Source of the DNA: Actinomycetales bacterium
GTDB lineage: Bacteria > Actinomycetota > Actinomycetes > Actinomycetales > JAHECE01
Direction of reading: 5' to 3'
Assembly (NCBI GenBank): GCA_024641895.1
Contig: JAHECE010000015.1
Location: 1-20,475 of the forward strand
Length of the DNA stretch: 20,475 nucleotides
Of this stretch, positions 7,325 to 15,035 are shown one piece after another; the stretch's first letter is position 1; each line of letters begins with the position of its first letter. The notes beneath the pieces are model-generated. The model saw nothing but the letters and a program-made list of their open reading frames with translations, did not search any database and had not been told where the DNA came from. The translations under genes were made by a program, and so were the position numbers.

Positions 7325-8284
7325 ATGTCGTGGTTGGTCACAGGTGGTGCGGGGTACATCGGGTCGCATGTGGTGCGGGCGTTCCTGGACGCGGGGATCG
7401 ACCCGGTGGTGGTGGACGACCTCTCGAGCGGGCACGAGGAGTTCGTGCCGGCCGGGGTGCCGTTCTACCGGGGCAGCATCTTGGACACGGACCTGCTGAC
7501 CTCGGTCCTGAAGGACCACGGGGCCTCGGGGGTGATGCACATCGCGGGCTTCAAGTACGCCGGCGTCTCGGTCCAGCAGCCGTTGCACTGCTACGAGCAG
7601 AACGTCACCGGCACTATCAGCGTGCTGCGCGCGATGCAGGCCGCGGACGTGGGCTCGATCGTGTTCTCCTCCTCGGCGGCGACGTACGGCACGCCGGACA
7701 CCGATCTGGTCACCGAGGCCACCCCGACCCGCCCGGAGTCCCCGTACGGGGAGTCCAAGCTCATCGGTGAGTGGCTCCTGGCCGACCAGGGCACGGCCAC
7801 GGGCCTGCGGCAGGTGTCGTTGCGGTACTTCAACGTGGTGGGCTCGGGCACGCCGCAGCTGTACGACACGAGCCCGCACAACCTGTTCCCGCTGGTGTTC
7901 GAGGCCTTGATCGCGGGGCGGACCCCGCGGATCAACGGTGACGACTACGCCACACCGGACGGTACGTGCGTGCGGGACTACATCCACGTGGCCGACCTCG
8001 CCGCCGCGCACGTGGTCGCGGCCCGCAAGCTCGACGACGGCGTGGGTCTGCGCCCGGTGTACAACCTCGGTTCCGGGGACGGGGTCTCGGTCGCGCAGAT
8101 CATGGCCGCGATGGCCGACGTGACCGGGATCGCCTTCGAGCCGGTGATCGCGCCCCGGCGTCCGGGCGACCCTGCCAGGATCGTGGCCTCGGGCGACCTC
8201 GCTCACGCCGACCTGGACTGGACGATGCGTCACACCCTGCACGACATGGTCGCCACTGCCTGGGCAGCCCGCAAGAACGCCTAG
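7325..8284 (+). CDS. galE: UDP-glucose 4-epimerase
   Basis: A 319-residue short-chain dehydrogenase/reductase enzyme, slightly short for GalE (~330-340). The NAD-binding TGGAGYIGS is at 6-14, the SSSAATYG segment carries Ser117, and the catalytic YGESK pair is Tyr141/Lys145. It interconverts UDP-galactose and UDP-glucose in the cytoplasm. The start is the ATG at 7325, preceded by AGGGG at 7311-7315 with a 9-base spacing; readings that start further upstream run through galK. Here it should turn UDP-galactose made by the last gene of the operon back into UDP-glucose. Confidence 0.96.
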   Translation: MSWLVTGGAGYIGSHVVRAFLDAGIDPVVVDDLSSGHEEFVPAGVPFYRGSILDTDLLTSVLKDHGASGVMHIAGFKYAGVSVQQPLHCYEQNVTGTISVLRAMQAADVGSIVFSSSAATYGTPDTDLVTEATPTRPESPYGESKLIGEWLLADQGTATGLRQVSLRYFNVVGSGTPQLYDTSPHNLFPLVFEALIAGRTPRINGDDYATPDGTCVRDYIHVADLAAAHVVAARKLDDGVGLRPVYNLGSGDGVSVAQIMAAMADVTGIAFEPVIAPRRPGDPARIVASGDLAHADLDWTMRHTLHDMVATAWAARKNA

Positions 8285-8335
8285 CAGCCCGTACCCGCGA
8301 ACGCTGAGCAGCCTGCAGACGAGAGGAAGATCCAC

Positions 8336-10516
8336 GTGGTCGCGACGAGCGAGACCGCCCAGAACGTCCGAGTCGCGCACCTGCGCCGAGGCGGCACCAG
8401 CGTCGTCCTCCGCCTGGACGGGCGCACGTTGCCGTGCGTGCTGCACTGGGGCCCCGACCTGGGCGAGGTCCCCGAGGAGGGCCTCGGCGCGTTGGGGGTG
8501 GCGTTGGGGATGCCGTTCGTGGACAGCATCATCGCCGCTCAGGAAGCGGTGGCGGTGCTGCCGCAGCACTCGACGGGTTGGGTCGGGCGTCCGGGCCTGC
8601 AGGGGAGCAGGGCTGGTCGAGCGTGGTCGGTGGCCTTCGACGCGGTCGCCCACGCCGTCGAGGAGGCGGGATCGTCGTCGTGGCCGGACGGGCCCGACGG
8701 TGCGGTGCGGGTGCGCAGCGTAGGCGTGGACTCCCCGGGGCAGCTCGAGGTCGCCACCGAGATCGAGGTGCTCGCGAGCGGGCTGGTGCGCGTGCGGGCG
8801 AGCGTGCAGAACCTCGCGCCCGAGGTGTACGAGGTGGGGCACGTGGAGCCGGCGCTTCCGGTGCCCACGGACGCGGGCGAGCTCCTCGACATGGCCGGGC
8901 GGCACACCCACGAGCGCACCCCGCAACGGAGGGCGTTCGACCAGGGCCAGTGGGTGCGCGAGTCGTGGGGCGGCCGGCCGGGTCACGACTCCGCGACGGT
9001 CCTGTGCGCCGGGCGGCCAGGCTTCGGCTGGCGTTCGGGCCGGGTATGGGGCGTCCACCTCGGGTGGAGCGGCAACCAGGTCCTCTCCGGCGAGCACTCG
9101 TTCACGGGGTGGCGGCTCCTGCGTGGTGGTGAGCTGTTGCTGCGCGGTGAGGTGCGCCTCGCCCAGGGGGAGTCGTACTCATCGCCCTGGCTTTACGGGT
9201 CCTGGGGTGAGGGGCTGGACGAGTTCTCGCACCGCTTCCACCGGTTCCTGCGGGCCCGCCCCCAGCACCCCTCCCGGCCGCGGCCGGTGCTGCTGAACAC
9301 GTGGGAGGCCGTGTACTTCGACATGCGCCTGGACAAGCTCCTGGCTCTTGCCGAGCGCGCCGCGGAGCTCGGCATCGAGCGGTACGTGCTCGACGACGGG
9401 TGGTTCCGCCACCGCCGCGACGACCGGGCAGGCCTGGGCGACTGGTACGTCGACGAGGGCGTCTGGCCCGACGGCCTGGGGCCCTTGGTGGACCGGGTGC
9501 ACGAGCTCGGGATGGAGTTCGGCCTCTGGTTCGAGCCCGAGATGATCAACCTGGACTCCGACCTCGCGCGGGCGCACCCGGAGTGGATCTTCGGCACCGA
9601 CCACGGGCCGGGCATCGCGTCCCGCTACCAGCACATCCTCGACCTCGGCCACCCCGAGGCGTACGCCTACATGCTCGAGCGGATGTCCTCCCTGGTGGGC
9701 GAGTACGACATCGCGTACATCAAGTGGGACCACAACCGGGCGCTCGTCGACGCGGGCCACTCCCCGGACGGCACCCCGGGCGTCCACGTCCAGGCGGAGG
9801 CCGTGTACAGGCTCATGGCCGAGCTCAAGGGCCTGCACCCCGGCCTGGAGATCGAGTCCTGCTGCGGTGGCGGCGGACGGGTCGACCTGGGCATCATCGA
9901 GCACACCGACCGCGTCTGGGTCTCGGACTGCATCGACGCGCACGAGCGCCACCGGATGGTCCGTTGGACCGGCCTCACACTGCCCCCCGAGATCATGGGC
10001 ACCCACGTCGGCTCGGGTGCGGACCACTCGACCACCCGCTCGCACGTCCTGTCCTTCCGGGCCGGGACCGCGATGTGGGGGCACATGGGCGTGGAGTGGG
10101 ACCTCACCACGGCGTCCGAGACGGACTTCGCGGCGCTGGCCTCCTGGATCGCCTTCCACAAGGAGGTGCGCGGCCTCCTGCACACCGGTGACGTCGTGCA
10201 TGCGGACCTGGCCAACCCAGCGCTCCAGCTCGAGGGCGTCGTCGCCCAGGACAGGTCCGACGCCCTGTACCGGCTCTCCGCGCTCGACCAGACCCTCGAC
10301 TGGCCTCCCGGCCGGGTCACGCTGCCCGGCCTGGACCCCGCCCAGACCTACCGGGTCACCGCCCAGGCGCCGGGTGACGCGGCAGCGAAGCGGTTCCCCC
10401 CAGGGTGGGGCCCCGACGGTGTGACGCTGCCCGGCCGGCTGCTGGGCGAGATCGGCATCCAGTCCCCGCTCCTGGACAGCGACCAGCTCGTCCTCCTACG
10501 CGCGAAGGCGGTCTGA
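8336..10516 (+). CDS. GH36 alpha-galactosidase
   Basis: A 726-residue protein, the normal size for long GH36 alpha-galactosidases: an N-terminal beta-supersandwich (about 1-315), a catalytic TIM barrel (about 320-640) and a C-terminal beta domain. Key sequences are NTWEAVYFDM (321-330), VLDDGWF (351-357), YIKWDHNR with nucleophile Asp465, and VSDCIDAHERHRMVRW with the probable acid/base Asp531. The usual CSGGGGR substrate loop reads CCGGGGR here, with Cys510 replacing Ser. No signal peptide is seen, so it should hydrolyse imported melibiose, raffinose-type or other alpha-galactosides inside the cell and feed galactose to GalK. The GTG start at 8336 has GAGAGGAAG just before it. It lies 51 bases after galE and 3 bases before the next gene. 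Confidence 0.95.
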   Translation: MVATSETAQNVRVAHLRRGGTSVVLRLDGRTLPCVLHWGPDLGEVPEEGLGALGVALGMPFVDSIIAAQEAVAVLPQHSTGWVGRPGLQGSRAGRAWSVAFDAVAHAVEEAGSSSWPDGPDGAVRVRSVGVDSPGQLEVATEIEVLASGLVRVRASVQNLAPEVYEVGHVEPALPVPTDAGELLDMAGRHTHERTPQRRAFDQGQWVRESWGGRPGHDSATVLCAGRPGFGWRSGRVWGVHLGWSGNQVLSGEHSFTGWRLLRGGELLLRGEVRLAQGESYSSPWLYGSWGEGLDEFSHRFHRFLRARPQHPSRPRPVLLNTWEAVYFDMRLDKLLALAERAAELGIERYVLDDGWFRHRRDDRAGLGDWYVDEGVWPDGLGPLVDRVHELGMEFGLWFEPEMINLDSDLARAHPEWIFGTDHGPGIASRYQHILDLGHPEAYAYMLERMSSLVGEYDIAYIKWDHNRALVDAGHSPDGTPGVHVQAEAVYRLMAELKGLHPGLEIESCCGGGGRVDLGIIEHTDRVWVSDCIDAHERHRMVRWTGLTLPPEIMGTHVGSGADHSTTRSHVLSFRAGTAMWGHMGVEWDLTTASETDFAALASWIAFHKEVRGLLHTGDVVHADLANPALQLEGVVAQDRSDALYRLSALDQTLDWPPGRVTLPGLDPAQTYRVTAQAPGDAAAKRFPPGWGPDGVTLPGRLLGEIGIQSPLLDSDQLVLLRAKAV

Positions 10517-10519
10517 CGC

Positions 10520-11914
10520 ATGAGTGTTGAGGGTCTTGGGTCGGCGCAGGAGAAGATGCGCGCCGGTGGGGTGGCTGAGAGTGCGATCGATGTGTTCTCG
10601 CACTACTACCGGGCGTTGGAGGCCGGCGAGACGGGTCTGATCCGGGAGGACACGATCACCCCGTTGCTGGACCCGCCCAAGCTCGAGGAGGTCTCCGTCG
10701 GAGAGGACGCGGCCCGGGCGGCTCTGTCCAAGACCGTGGTGATCAAGCTCAACGGTGGGCTGGGCACCTCGATGGGCATGGACAAGGCCAAGTCGCTGCT
10801 GCCGGTGCGTGACGGCAAGACGTTCCTGGATCTGATCGTGGCTCAGGTGCGCCACGTGCGCGAGCAGTACGGGGTCACCCTGCCGCTGGTGCTGATGAAC
10901 TCCTTCCGCACCCGGGAGGACTCCCTGGCCGCCCTGGGGGCGCACCCGGACATCGCGGTGCAGGGCCTGCCGCTGGACTTCATCCAGAACAAGGAGCCCA
11001 AGCTCCTCGTCTCGGACCTGACCCCGGTCCAGTGGCCCGCGGACCCCGAGCTGGAGTGGTGCCCGCCCGGCCACGGGGACATCTACACCGCGCTGTTGAC
11101 CTCCGGGGTGCTCGAGAAGCTCCTCGCCGCGGGGTACAAGTACGCCTCGACGTCGAACTCCGACAACCTCGGCGCGGCCCCTGACCCGCGGATCGCGGGC
11201 TGGTTCGCGGCCTCGGGTGCCCCGTACGCCGCGGAGCTGTGCCGTCGCACGGCCGCGGACCGCAAGGGTGGTCACCTGGCGATCCGGACCTCCGACGGGC
11301 GCCTGATCCTGCGCGACACCGCGCAGACGGCGCCGGAGGAGATGGACTACTTCACCGATGAGCACCGCCACCCGTACTTCCACACGAACAACTTGTGGTT
11401 CGACCTGGAGAAGCTGCACGCGGCCCTGGTCGAGCGCGGTGCGGTGCTGGGCCTGCCGTTGATCCGTAACACCAAGACGGTGGACCCCACGGACTCCACG
11501 TCACCGGAGGTGTTCCAGATCGAGACCGCGATGGGCGCCGCGATCGAGGTCTTCGAGGGTGCCCAGGCCATCGTCGTGGGCCGCGAGCGGTTCCTGCCCG
11601 TGAAGACCACGAACGACCTGCTGCTCCTGCGCTCGGACGCCTACGAGCTCACGCCCGAGAACACGTTGCGCCTGGCCGTGGAGAAAGCACCCCTGATCGA
11701 CCTCGACACGAAGCACTACAAGCTCGTGCCCGACTTCGACGCCCGCTTCCTCGAGGGCACCCCTTCACTACGTCACGCCACCGGCCTGAAGGTCCGCGGC
11801 GACTGGACCTTCGGCGCCGGCGTCGTCGTCACCGGCAACGCCGAGCTCAACGACCCCGGCCAACCCGCCGCAGTCCCGACAGGCGCCCATCTCGGCTCAC
11901 CGGACCAGGACTGA
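10520..11914 (+). CDS. UTP:hexose-1-phosphate uridylyltransferase (UDPGP family)
   Basis: A 464-residue member of the eukaryotic-type UDP-glucose pyrophosphorylase family (UGP2/UDPGP), not the bacterial GalU type. The nucleotide-binding loop LNGGLGTSMGMDKAKS is at 77-92, with CPPGHGDIY at 181-189, NSDNLG at 213-218 and NNLWFDL further on. The family makes UDP-glucose from UTP and glucose-1-phosphate; some bacterial members, known in bifidobacterial galactose pathways, also accept galactose-1-phosphate. Placed last in an operon with galK, galE and an alpha-galactosidase and without galT, it probably performs the UTP plus galactose-1-phosphate step (inference). The ATG is 3 bases after the alpha-galactosidase stop, so the two are coupled. 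Substrate preference cannot be decided from sequence. Confidence 0.92.
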   Translation: MSVEGLGSAQEKMRAGGVAESAIDVFSHYYRALEAGETGLIREDTITPLLDPPKLEEVSVGEDAARAALSKTVVIKLNGGLGTSMGMDKAKSLLPVRDGKTFLDLIVAQVRHVREQYGVTLPLVLMNSFRTREDSLAALGAHPDIAVQGLPLDFIQNKEPKLLVSDLTPVQWPADPELEWCPPGHGDIYTALLTSGVLEKLLAAGYKYASTSNSDNLGAAPDPRIAGWFAASGAPYAAELCRRTAADRKGGHLAIRTSDGRLILRDTAQTAPEEMDYFTDEHRHPYFHTNNLWFDLEKLHAALVERGAVLGLPLIRNTKTVDPTDSTSPEVFQIETAMGAAIEVFEGAQAIVVGRERFLPVKTTNDLLLLRSDAYELTPENTLRLAVEKAPLIDLDTKHYKLVPDFDARFLEGTPSLRHATGLKVRGDWTFGAGVVVTGNAELNDPGQPAAVPTGAHLGSPDQD

Positions 11915-11939
11915 CGCGGCTCGAACCGTTCGCGACACC

Positions 11940-11956
11940 GGCGTCGCGTCGACGCC
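11940..11956 (+). terminator. Short hairpin after the gal operon
   Basis: GGCGTCG-CGT-CGACGCC forms a 7-bp stem with a 3-base loop, 25 bases after the last stop codon of the operon. There is no T-run. With the neighbouring hairpin it fills the 85-base gap between two convergent genes, which supports a terminator role. Confidence 0.4.
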
Positions 11957-11980
11957 TCTCGCGTGGGTGGGCAGCCGGCC

Positions 11981-11996
11981 TGATGTGCGGACATCA
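11981..11996 (-). terminator. Short hairpin after the second LacI gene
   Basis: TGATGT-GCGG-ACATCA is a perfect 6-bp stem with a 4-base loop, directly 3' of the stop codon of the minus-strand LacI gene. It is symmetric and could serve both convergent transcripts. No T-run is present. Confidence 0.4.
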
Positions 11997-11999
11997 CAC

Positions 12000-13040
12000 C
12001 TAGGCGACGGGCCAGCGCGCATCGGAGAAGTCAACGGATGCCCGGCTCGCCCCCGGCCGCGGCGGGATCGACGGACCGGGCTTCAGGTCGTAGGGCACGC
12101 TGACGACCGAGGCGCCGTCGCCGCGAGAGATCGCCGCGCCATCGTGGAGCAACCGGACGGCGGTGCGCGCGATGTCACGCAACGGAATCGGAACCCATGA
12201 GACCGGGGCACAGCCGAGGTCGACCGGGCCGGCGGTGCGCGCGACGATCGTGATGTCCCTGCCGACGACGAGTCCGCGAGACTCAGCCAGCGCGGCTCCC
12301 ACCGCGGCCGACGAGGAGTCCATGCACACCATCACCGTTGCTCCGGGCGACCCGAGGTCGGGCTGCTCGGTCGACACCTGGTATCCGTCGCGGTCGTGCA
12401 CGACGATCGGCTCCGCGGAACCGGCCACCAACGCGCCAAGGCCCTGTACCCAGCACTCCGCCACCGCGACCGTCGAGATCTCCGCGACGACGACGGCGCG
12501 TTCGTGGCCCTGTCGCCGGGCTTCGGCCGCGACGCGACGAGCGGCGGCGACGTCGTCGGGCACCACGGTCGGGTGATCGTTCCCGGTTCGACGCCGCAGG
12601 TGCGGCTCGAGCTCGACGAGGACCCTCCTCGTTCCTCCGACGCCCTCCGGCGCCGCAAGGGCGGACCCCGGCGCACGCACCACGACGAGTCCTTCCAGCA
12701 GCGAGGACGTGGCCGCCGCGGCTGCGGAACAGGCCTGGTCCTGAGCGCCTGTCACCGGGAGGACCACGGGCAGGGACCCGATCCGATGGAGCTCCTCCGT
12801 CAGGTACAGCAGGAACTCGGCCTCGACGTCTCGACGACCGGAGTCGAGCACCACGCCGGTCAGCCGCGAGGCAGGATGCCGGGCCGGGGGCCGGTAGCCG
12901 AGATCGAGGGCCGCGCGGTCGACGCGTTCGCGCGTGCTCGTCGTTACCCGCGCTCCGGGTTGGCGGCGGAGAATGATCGACGCCGTGGTCAGGGAAACGC
13001 CTGCTCTCTCAGCGACGTCTTTCAGCCGCGCGCCCGTCAC
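12000..13040 (-). CDS. LacI-family regulator, probable gal operon repressor
   Basis: A divergent LacI-family protein. The reading frame stays open to a GTG at 13139 (379 residues), but the first ~33 residues of that version are Arg/Pro-rich and resemble nothing. I prefer a GTG at 13040 (346 residues, usual length); GTGs at 13046 and 13049 are also possible, and none has a clear Shine-Dalgarno. The HTH reads RLKDVAERAGVSLTTASIIL, which is good. The hinge LGYRPPARHPASRLTG is odd: it lacks the regular N-x2-AR-x-L pattern of the family. The effector domain is recognisable (PTVVPDDVAAARRVAAEA, MVCMDSSSAAVGAALAESRG, WVPIPLRDIARTAVRLL). Its own upstream region carries the same 13-base operator as galK, so I infer autoregulation and control of the gal operon, with galactose or a derivative as likely effector. 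Confidence 0.85.
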   Translation of the reverse strand: MTGARLKDVAERAGVSLTTASIILRRQPGARVTTSTRERVDRAALDLGYRPPARHPASRLTGVVLDSGRRDVEAEFLLYLTEELHRIGSLPVVLPVTGAQDQACSAAAAATSSLLEGLVVVRAPGSALAAPEGVGGTRRVLVELEPHLRRRTGNDHPTVVPDDVAAARRVAAEARRQGHERAVVVAEISTVAVAECWVQGLGALVAGSAEPIVVHDRDGYQVSTEQPDLGSPGATVMVCMDSSSAAVGAALAESRGLVVGRDITIVARTAGPVDLGCAPVSWVPIPLRDIARTAVRLLHDGAAISRGDGASVVSVPYDLKPGPSIPPRPGASRASVDFSDARWPVA

Positions 13041-13170
13041 CCGCACCACCGAGGCCTGCGGCCGGCGGCGTACCGCCCAGTCGCGAGGAGGGCAGGTGCG
13101 CCGGTTGCGAGGGTGCCCGGGACATTCCGGACGGCCCACAGGTGTCGATCGGCGTGTCCCACGCCACGAC

Positions 13171-13182
13171 TGTAACGCTACA
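13171..13182 (-). promoter_or_regulatory. LacI-type operator upstream of the second LacI gene
   Basis: On the minus strand this reads TGTAGCGTTACA, followed by G, identical over 13 bases to the site before galK and in the same orientation relative to its gene. A TACAGT -10-like hexamer overlaps its end, but no clear -35 is seen. It lies 31 bases before the far GTG (13139) and about 130 bases before the preferred GTG (13040). Confidence 0.7.
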
Positions 13183-13188
13183 CATTCG

Positions 13189-13210
13189 CACCTCGTGACG
13201 ACACCTCGTG
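13189..13210. repeat. Direct repeat CACCTCGTG x2
   Basis: CACCTCGTG occurs at 13189-13197 and 13202-13210 with a 13-base period, just upstream of the operator of the second LacI gene. It might be an activator site or the -35 region; no function can be assigned from sequence. Confidence 0.5.
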
Positions 13211-13280
13211 GCCGGTCTCGCCGAAGCCTGGCGTCGAGAGCGGACTGGCGCGGTCGAGACGGCGTTGCTGGGAGGTTCCC

Positions 13281-13664
13281 TCAGGCGGCGTTTCGTGGGA
13301 GGAGGCGGATGGTGACGTCGTAGACGTCCGGTCCGACGACGCTGCCGACGATGCGCGGCCCGTACCGGTCGTACTTGGCGTGGTACGCGGCATCGATCGC
13401 GTCGTGGGCCGCAGCGTGCGCCGTGGCGAACGTCACGTCTCGTTCGATGCCGCCCGCGCGGATGCGTCCGGTGCCACTGGCCGTGGCCCGGCGGAACCAG
13501 GGGTTGTCCGGCCCGTAGGCCGAGCGGACGTACAGGTCGTCTCCGGCGCGCACGACCCACATGGTGATGTAGCGGCGCAGGGTGCCGTCCGGTCGCCTCG
13601 AGGCGAGCTCTAGCTCCTGCGCGTCGCCGACGCGGGCGAGGTCCTGGGCGGTCCAGGTGGTCAT
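13281..13664 (-). CDS. DUF2255 family protein
   Basis: A 127-residue protein from the ATG at 13664, which has AAGGGA 8 bases before it; an earlier in-frame start at 13694 would add ten residues upstream of that ribosome site. It starts TTWTAQDLARVGDAQELELA and continues with RRPDGTLRRYITMWVVRAGDDLYVRSAYGP, the recognisable pattern of DUF2255 proteins, which resemble small split-barrel flavin or F420-type proteins. No catalytic residue is established. Such genes often travel with oxidoreductases, and here it is the last gene of a minus-strand cluster after the aldo/keto reductase and a dehydrogenase remnant. The role is unknown; help with a redox reaction or detoxification is a guess from context. 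Confidence 0.8.
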   Translation of the reverse strand: MTTWTAQDLARVGDAQELELASRRPDGTLRRYITMWVVRAGDDLYVRSAYGPDNPWFRRATASGTGRIRAGGIERDVTFATAHAAAHDAIDAAYHAKYDRYGPRIVGSVVGPDVYDVTIRLLPRNAA

Positions 13665-13690
13665 GGTGGGGGTCCCTTCGGTGGGGTGGG

Positions 13691-13906
13691 TCAAGCGCCG
13701 CCGAGCTGGTGCGCGGCGTTGACGCGGAGGCGTCCTCCCGCTGACGGGGTCGTCGACGAGCCGCCACGACCGCCGCTCGTCCCTCCACTCCCGCTTGGAG
13801 GTTCACCCCGTGCCGCCGGGCGTCGTCGCGTGGGCTCCCGCAGCACAGGGTCCGGCACGTCCACCACCCGCACGTCGCCGGCTCCGTACATCACTGTCGC
13901 TCGCAT
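13691..13906 (-). pseudogene. Remnant of a zinc-dependent (MDR) alcohol dehydrogenase
   Basis: An ATG at 13906, 2 bases after the stop of the aldo/keto reductase, opens a 71-codon frame. Its first 26 residues (MRATVMYGAGDVRVVDVPDP, then VLREPT) are the standard N-terminus of a zinc-dependent alcohol dehydrogenase of the medium-chain family. After that the frame turns into Arg/Gly/Ser-rich sequence without family features, and a full enzyme (~340 residues) cannot fit in the 245 bases before the DUF2255 gene. The zinc and NAD(P) motifs are absent. I read this as a gene that lost nearly all of its body by deletion, leaving the translationally coupled start. A short functional peptide is possible but less likely. 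Confidence 0.6.
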
Positions 13907-13908
13907 CG

Positions 13909-14895
13909 TCAGAGGCCGACCATCGCGAGGCCGGCGTCGTTGTAGCGGTTGCCCTGGACGCCGATGTCTGTGGTGAGGGTGTTGAGGACGGCGACCTCGT
14001 CCGCGGAGAGCGCGAGGCCGGTGGCGGCGAGGTTCTCCTCGACGCGTTCGAGGCGCCGGGTGCCGGGGATGGGCACGATCCACGGTTGCTGAGCCAGGAG
14101 CCAGGCCAGGGCGACCTGCCCTGGGGTGGCGCCCTTGGCGGCGGCCAGGGCCCGGACGTGCTCGACGATGGCCTGGTTCGCGTCTCGGTTCTCGGGGGTG
14201 AACCTCGGGATCGTGGCGCGGATGTCCCCGGCGGTGAAGGTGGTGGTGGGATCGACGGTGCCGGTCAGGAAGCCCTTGCCGAGCGGGCTGAACGGGACGA
14301 GGCCGATCCGCAGCTCCGCGAGGGTCGGCAGGACTTCGGGCTCGGGGTCCCGGGTCCATAGGGAGTACTCGGACTGGACCGCGGTGACGGGGTGGACGGC
14401 GTGGGCGCGTCGGATCGTGGCGGCGCCGGCCTCGGACAGCCCGAAGTGGCGGACCTTGCCCGCTGCGACGAGCTCCTTGACGGTCCCTGCGACGTCCTCG
14501 ATGGGTACCTGGGGGTCGACGCGGTGCTGGTAGTACAGGTCGATCGTCTCGATGCCGAGGCGGCGCAGCGAGCCGTCGGCGGCTTTGACGATGTCCTCGG
14601 GTCGGCTGCTCAGGCCCGCAGGTCGTCCGTCCTCGAAGCGGAACCCGAACTTCGTGGCGATGACGACCCGGTCGCGCACCGGGGCCAGGGCCTCTCCGAC
14701 GAGCTCTTCGTTGACGAACGGGCCGTAGACCTCGGCGGTGTCGATCAAGGTGACGCCGCGCTCGACGGCGCCCCGCAGCACGCGGATCATGTCGTCGCGG
14801 TCGCCGGGGTTGGGCCCGTAGCTCTGGGACATGCCCATGGCGCCGAGGCCGATGGCCGAGACCTGAAGGCCCTGGCCGAGGGTGCGGGTGTGCAT
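13909..14895 (-). CDS. Aldo/keto reductase
   Basis: A 328-residue cytoplasmic NADPH-dependent oxidoreductase with a TIM barrel of the YghZ/AKR13-like type. The catalytic tetrad is visible: Asp52 and Tyr57 in LIDTAEVYG, Lys82 in IATKFGF, and His124 in YYQHRVD. Further family marks are VRHFGLSE, VPFSPLGKGFLTG and the cofactor-binding IVPIPGTRRLERVEENL near the C-terminus. The substrate is probably a reactive aldehyde or ketone, not definable from sequence. It is the first gene of a minus-strand cluster with a dehydrogenase remnant and a DUF2255 protein, and is divergent from an MmyB-type regulator 244 bases away, an arrangement common for such reductases and their regulator. A 22-base tandem duplication lies just upstream of its start. 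Confidence 0.93.
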   Translation of the reverse strand: MHTRTLGQGLQVSAIGLGAMGMSQSYGPNPGDRDDMIRVLRGAVERGVTLIDTAEVYGPFVNEELVGEALAPVRDRVVIATKFGFRFEDGRPAGLSSRPEDIVKAADGSLRRLGIETIDLYYQHRVDPQVPIEDVAGTVKELVAAGKVRHFGLSEAGAATIRRAHAVHPVTAVQSEYSLWTRDPEPEVLPTLAELRIGLVPFSPLGKGFLTGTVDPTTTFTAGDIRATIPRFTPENRDANQAIVEHVRALAAAKGATPGQVALAWLLAQQPWIVPIPGTRRLERVEENLAATGLALSADEVAVLNTLTTDIGVQGNRYNDAGLAMVGL

Positions 14896-14905
14896 CGCGC
14901 TTCTC

Positions 14906-14949
14906 TTCTCTGTCGGTGCTGGTCGAGTTCTCTATCGGTGCTGGTCGAG
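14906..14949. repeat. Tandem duplication of a 22-base unit upstream of the aldo/keto reductase
   Basis: Two head-to-tail copies (14906-14927 and 14928-14949) share 21 of 22 bases, with the common core TCGGTGCTGGTCGAG. The unit equals about two helix turns and sits 10 bases upstream of the reductase start codon, in its promoter or leader. It may be a duplicated regulator site or a recent replication slip. Confidence 0.85.
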
Positions 14950-15035
14950 CGGGACGCGGTGACGGACGGGAAGTCGGTCACCGCTTCGGGCGACGGCGGC
15001 GGCCGGGTGACGCCTGCGGTCACGCCCCGGCCTTG

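Noticed and set aside
5920..7359. Minus-strand frame (479 codons) opposite galK
   Set aside because: It is His/Arg/Pro-rich shadow sequence of galK.
7292..9097. Long minus-strand frame (601 codons) opposite galE and the alpha-galactosidase
   Set aside because: It is antisense to two well-supported enzymes, with no motifs and skewed composition.
13941..13953. TGTAGCGGTTGCC in the aldo/keto reductase gene as a third LacI operator
   Set aside because: It matches only the first 7 bases, lacks the TACA arm, and lies inside a coding region.
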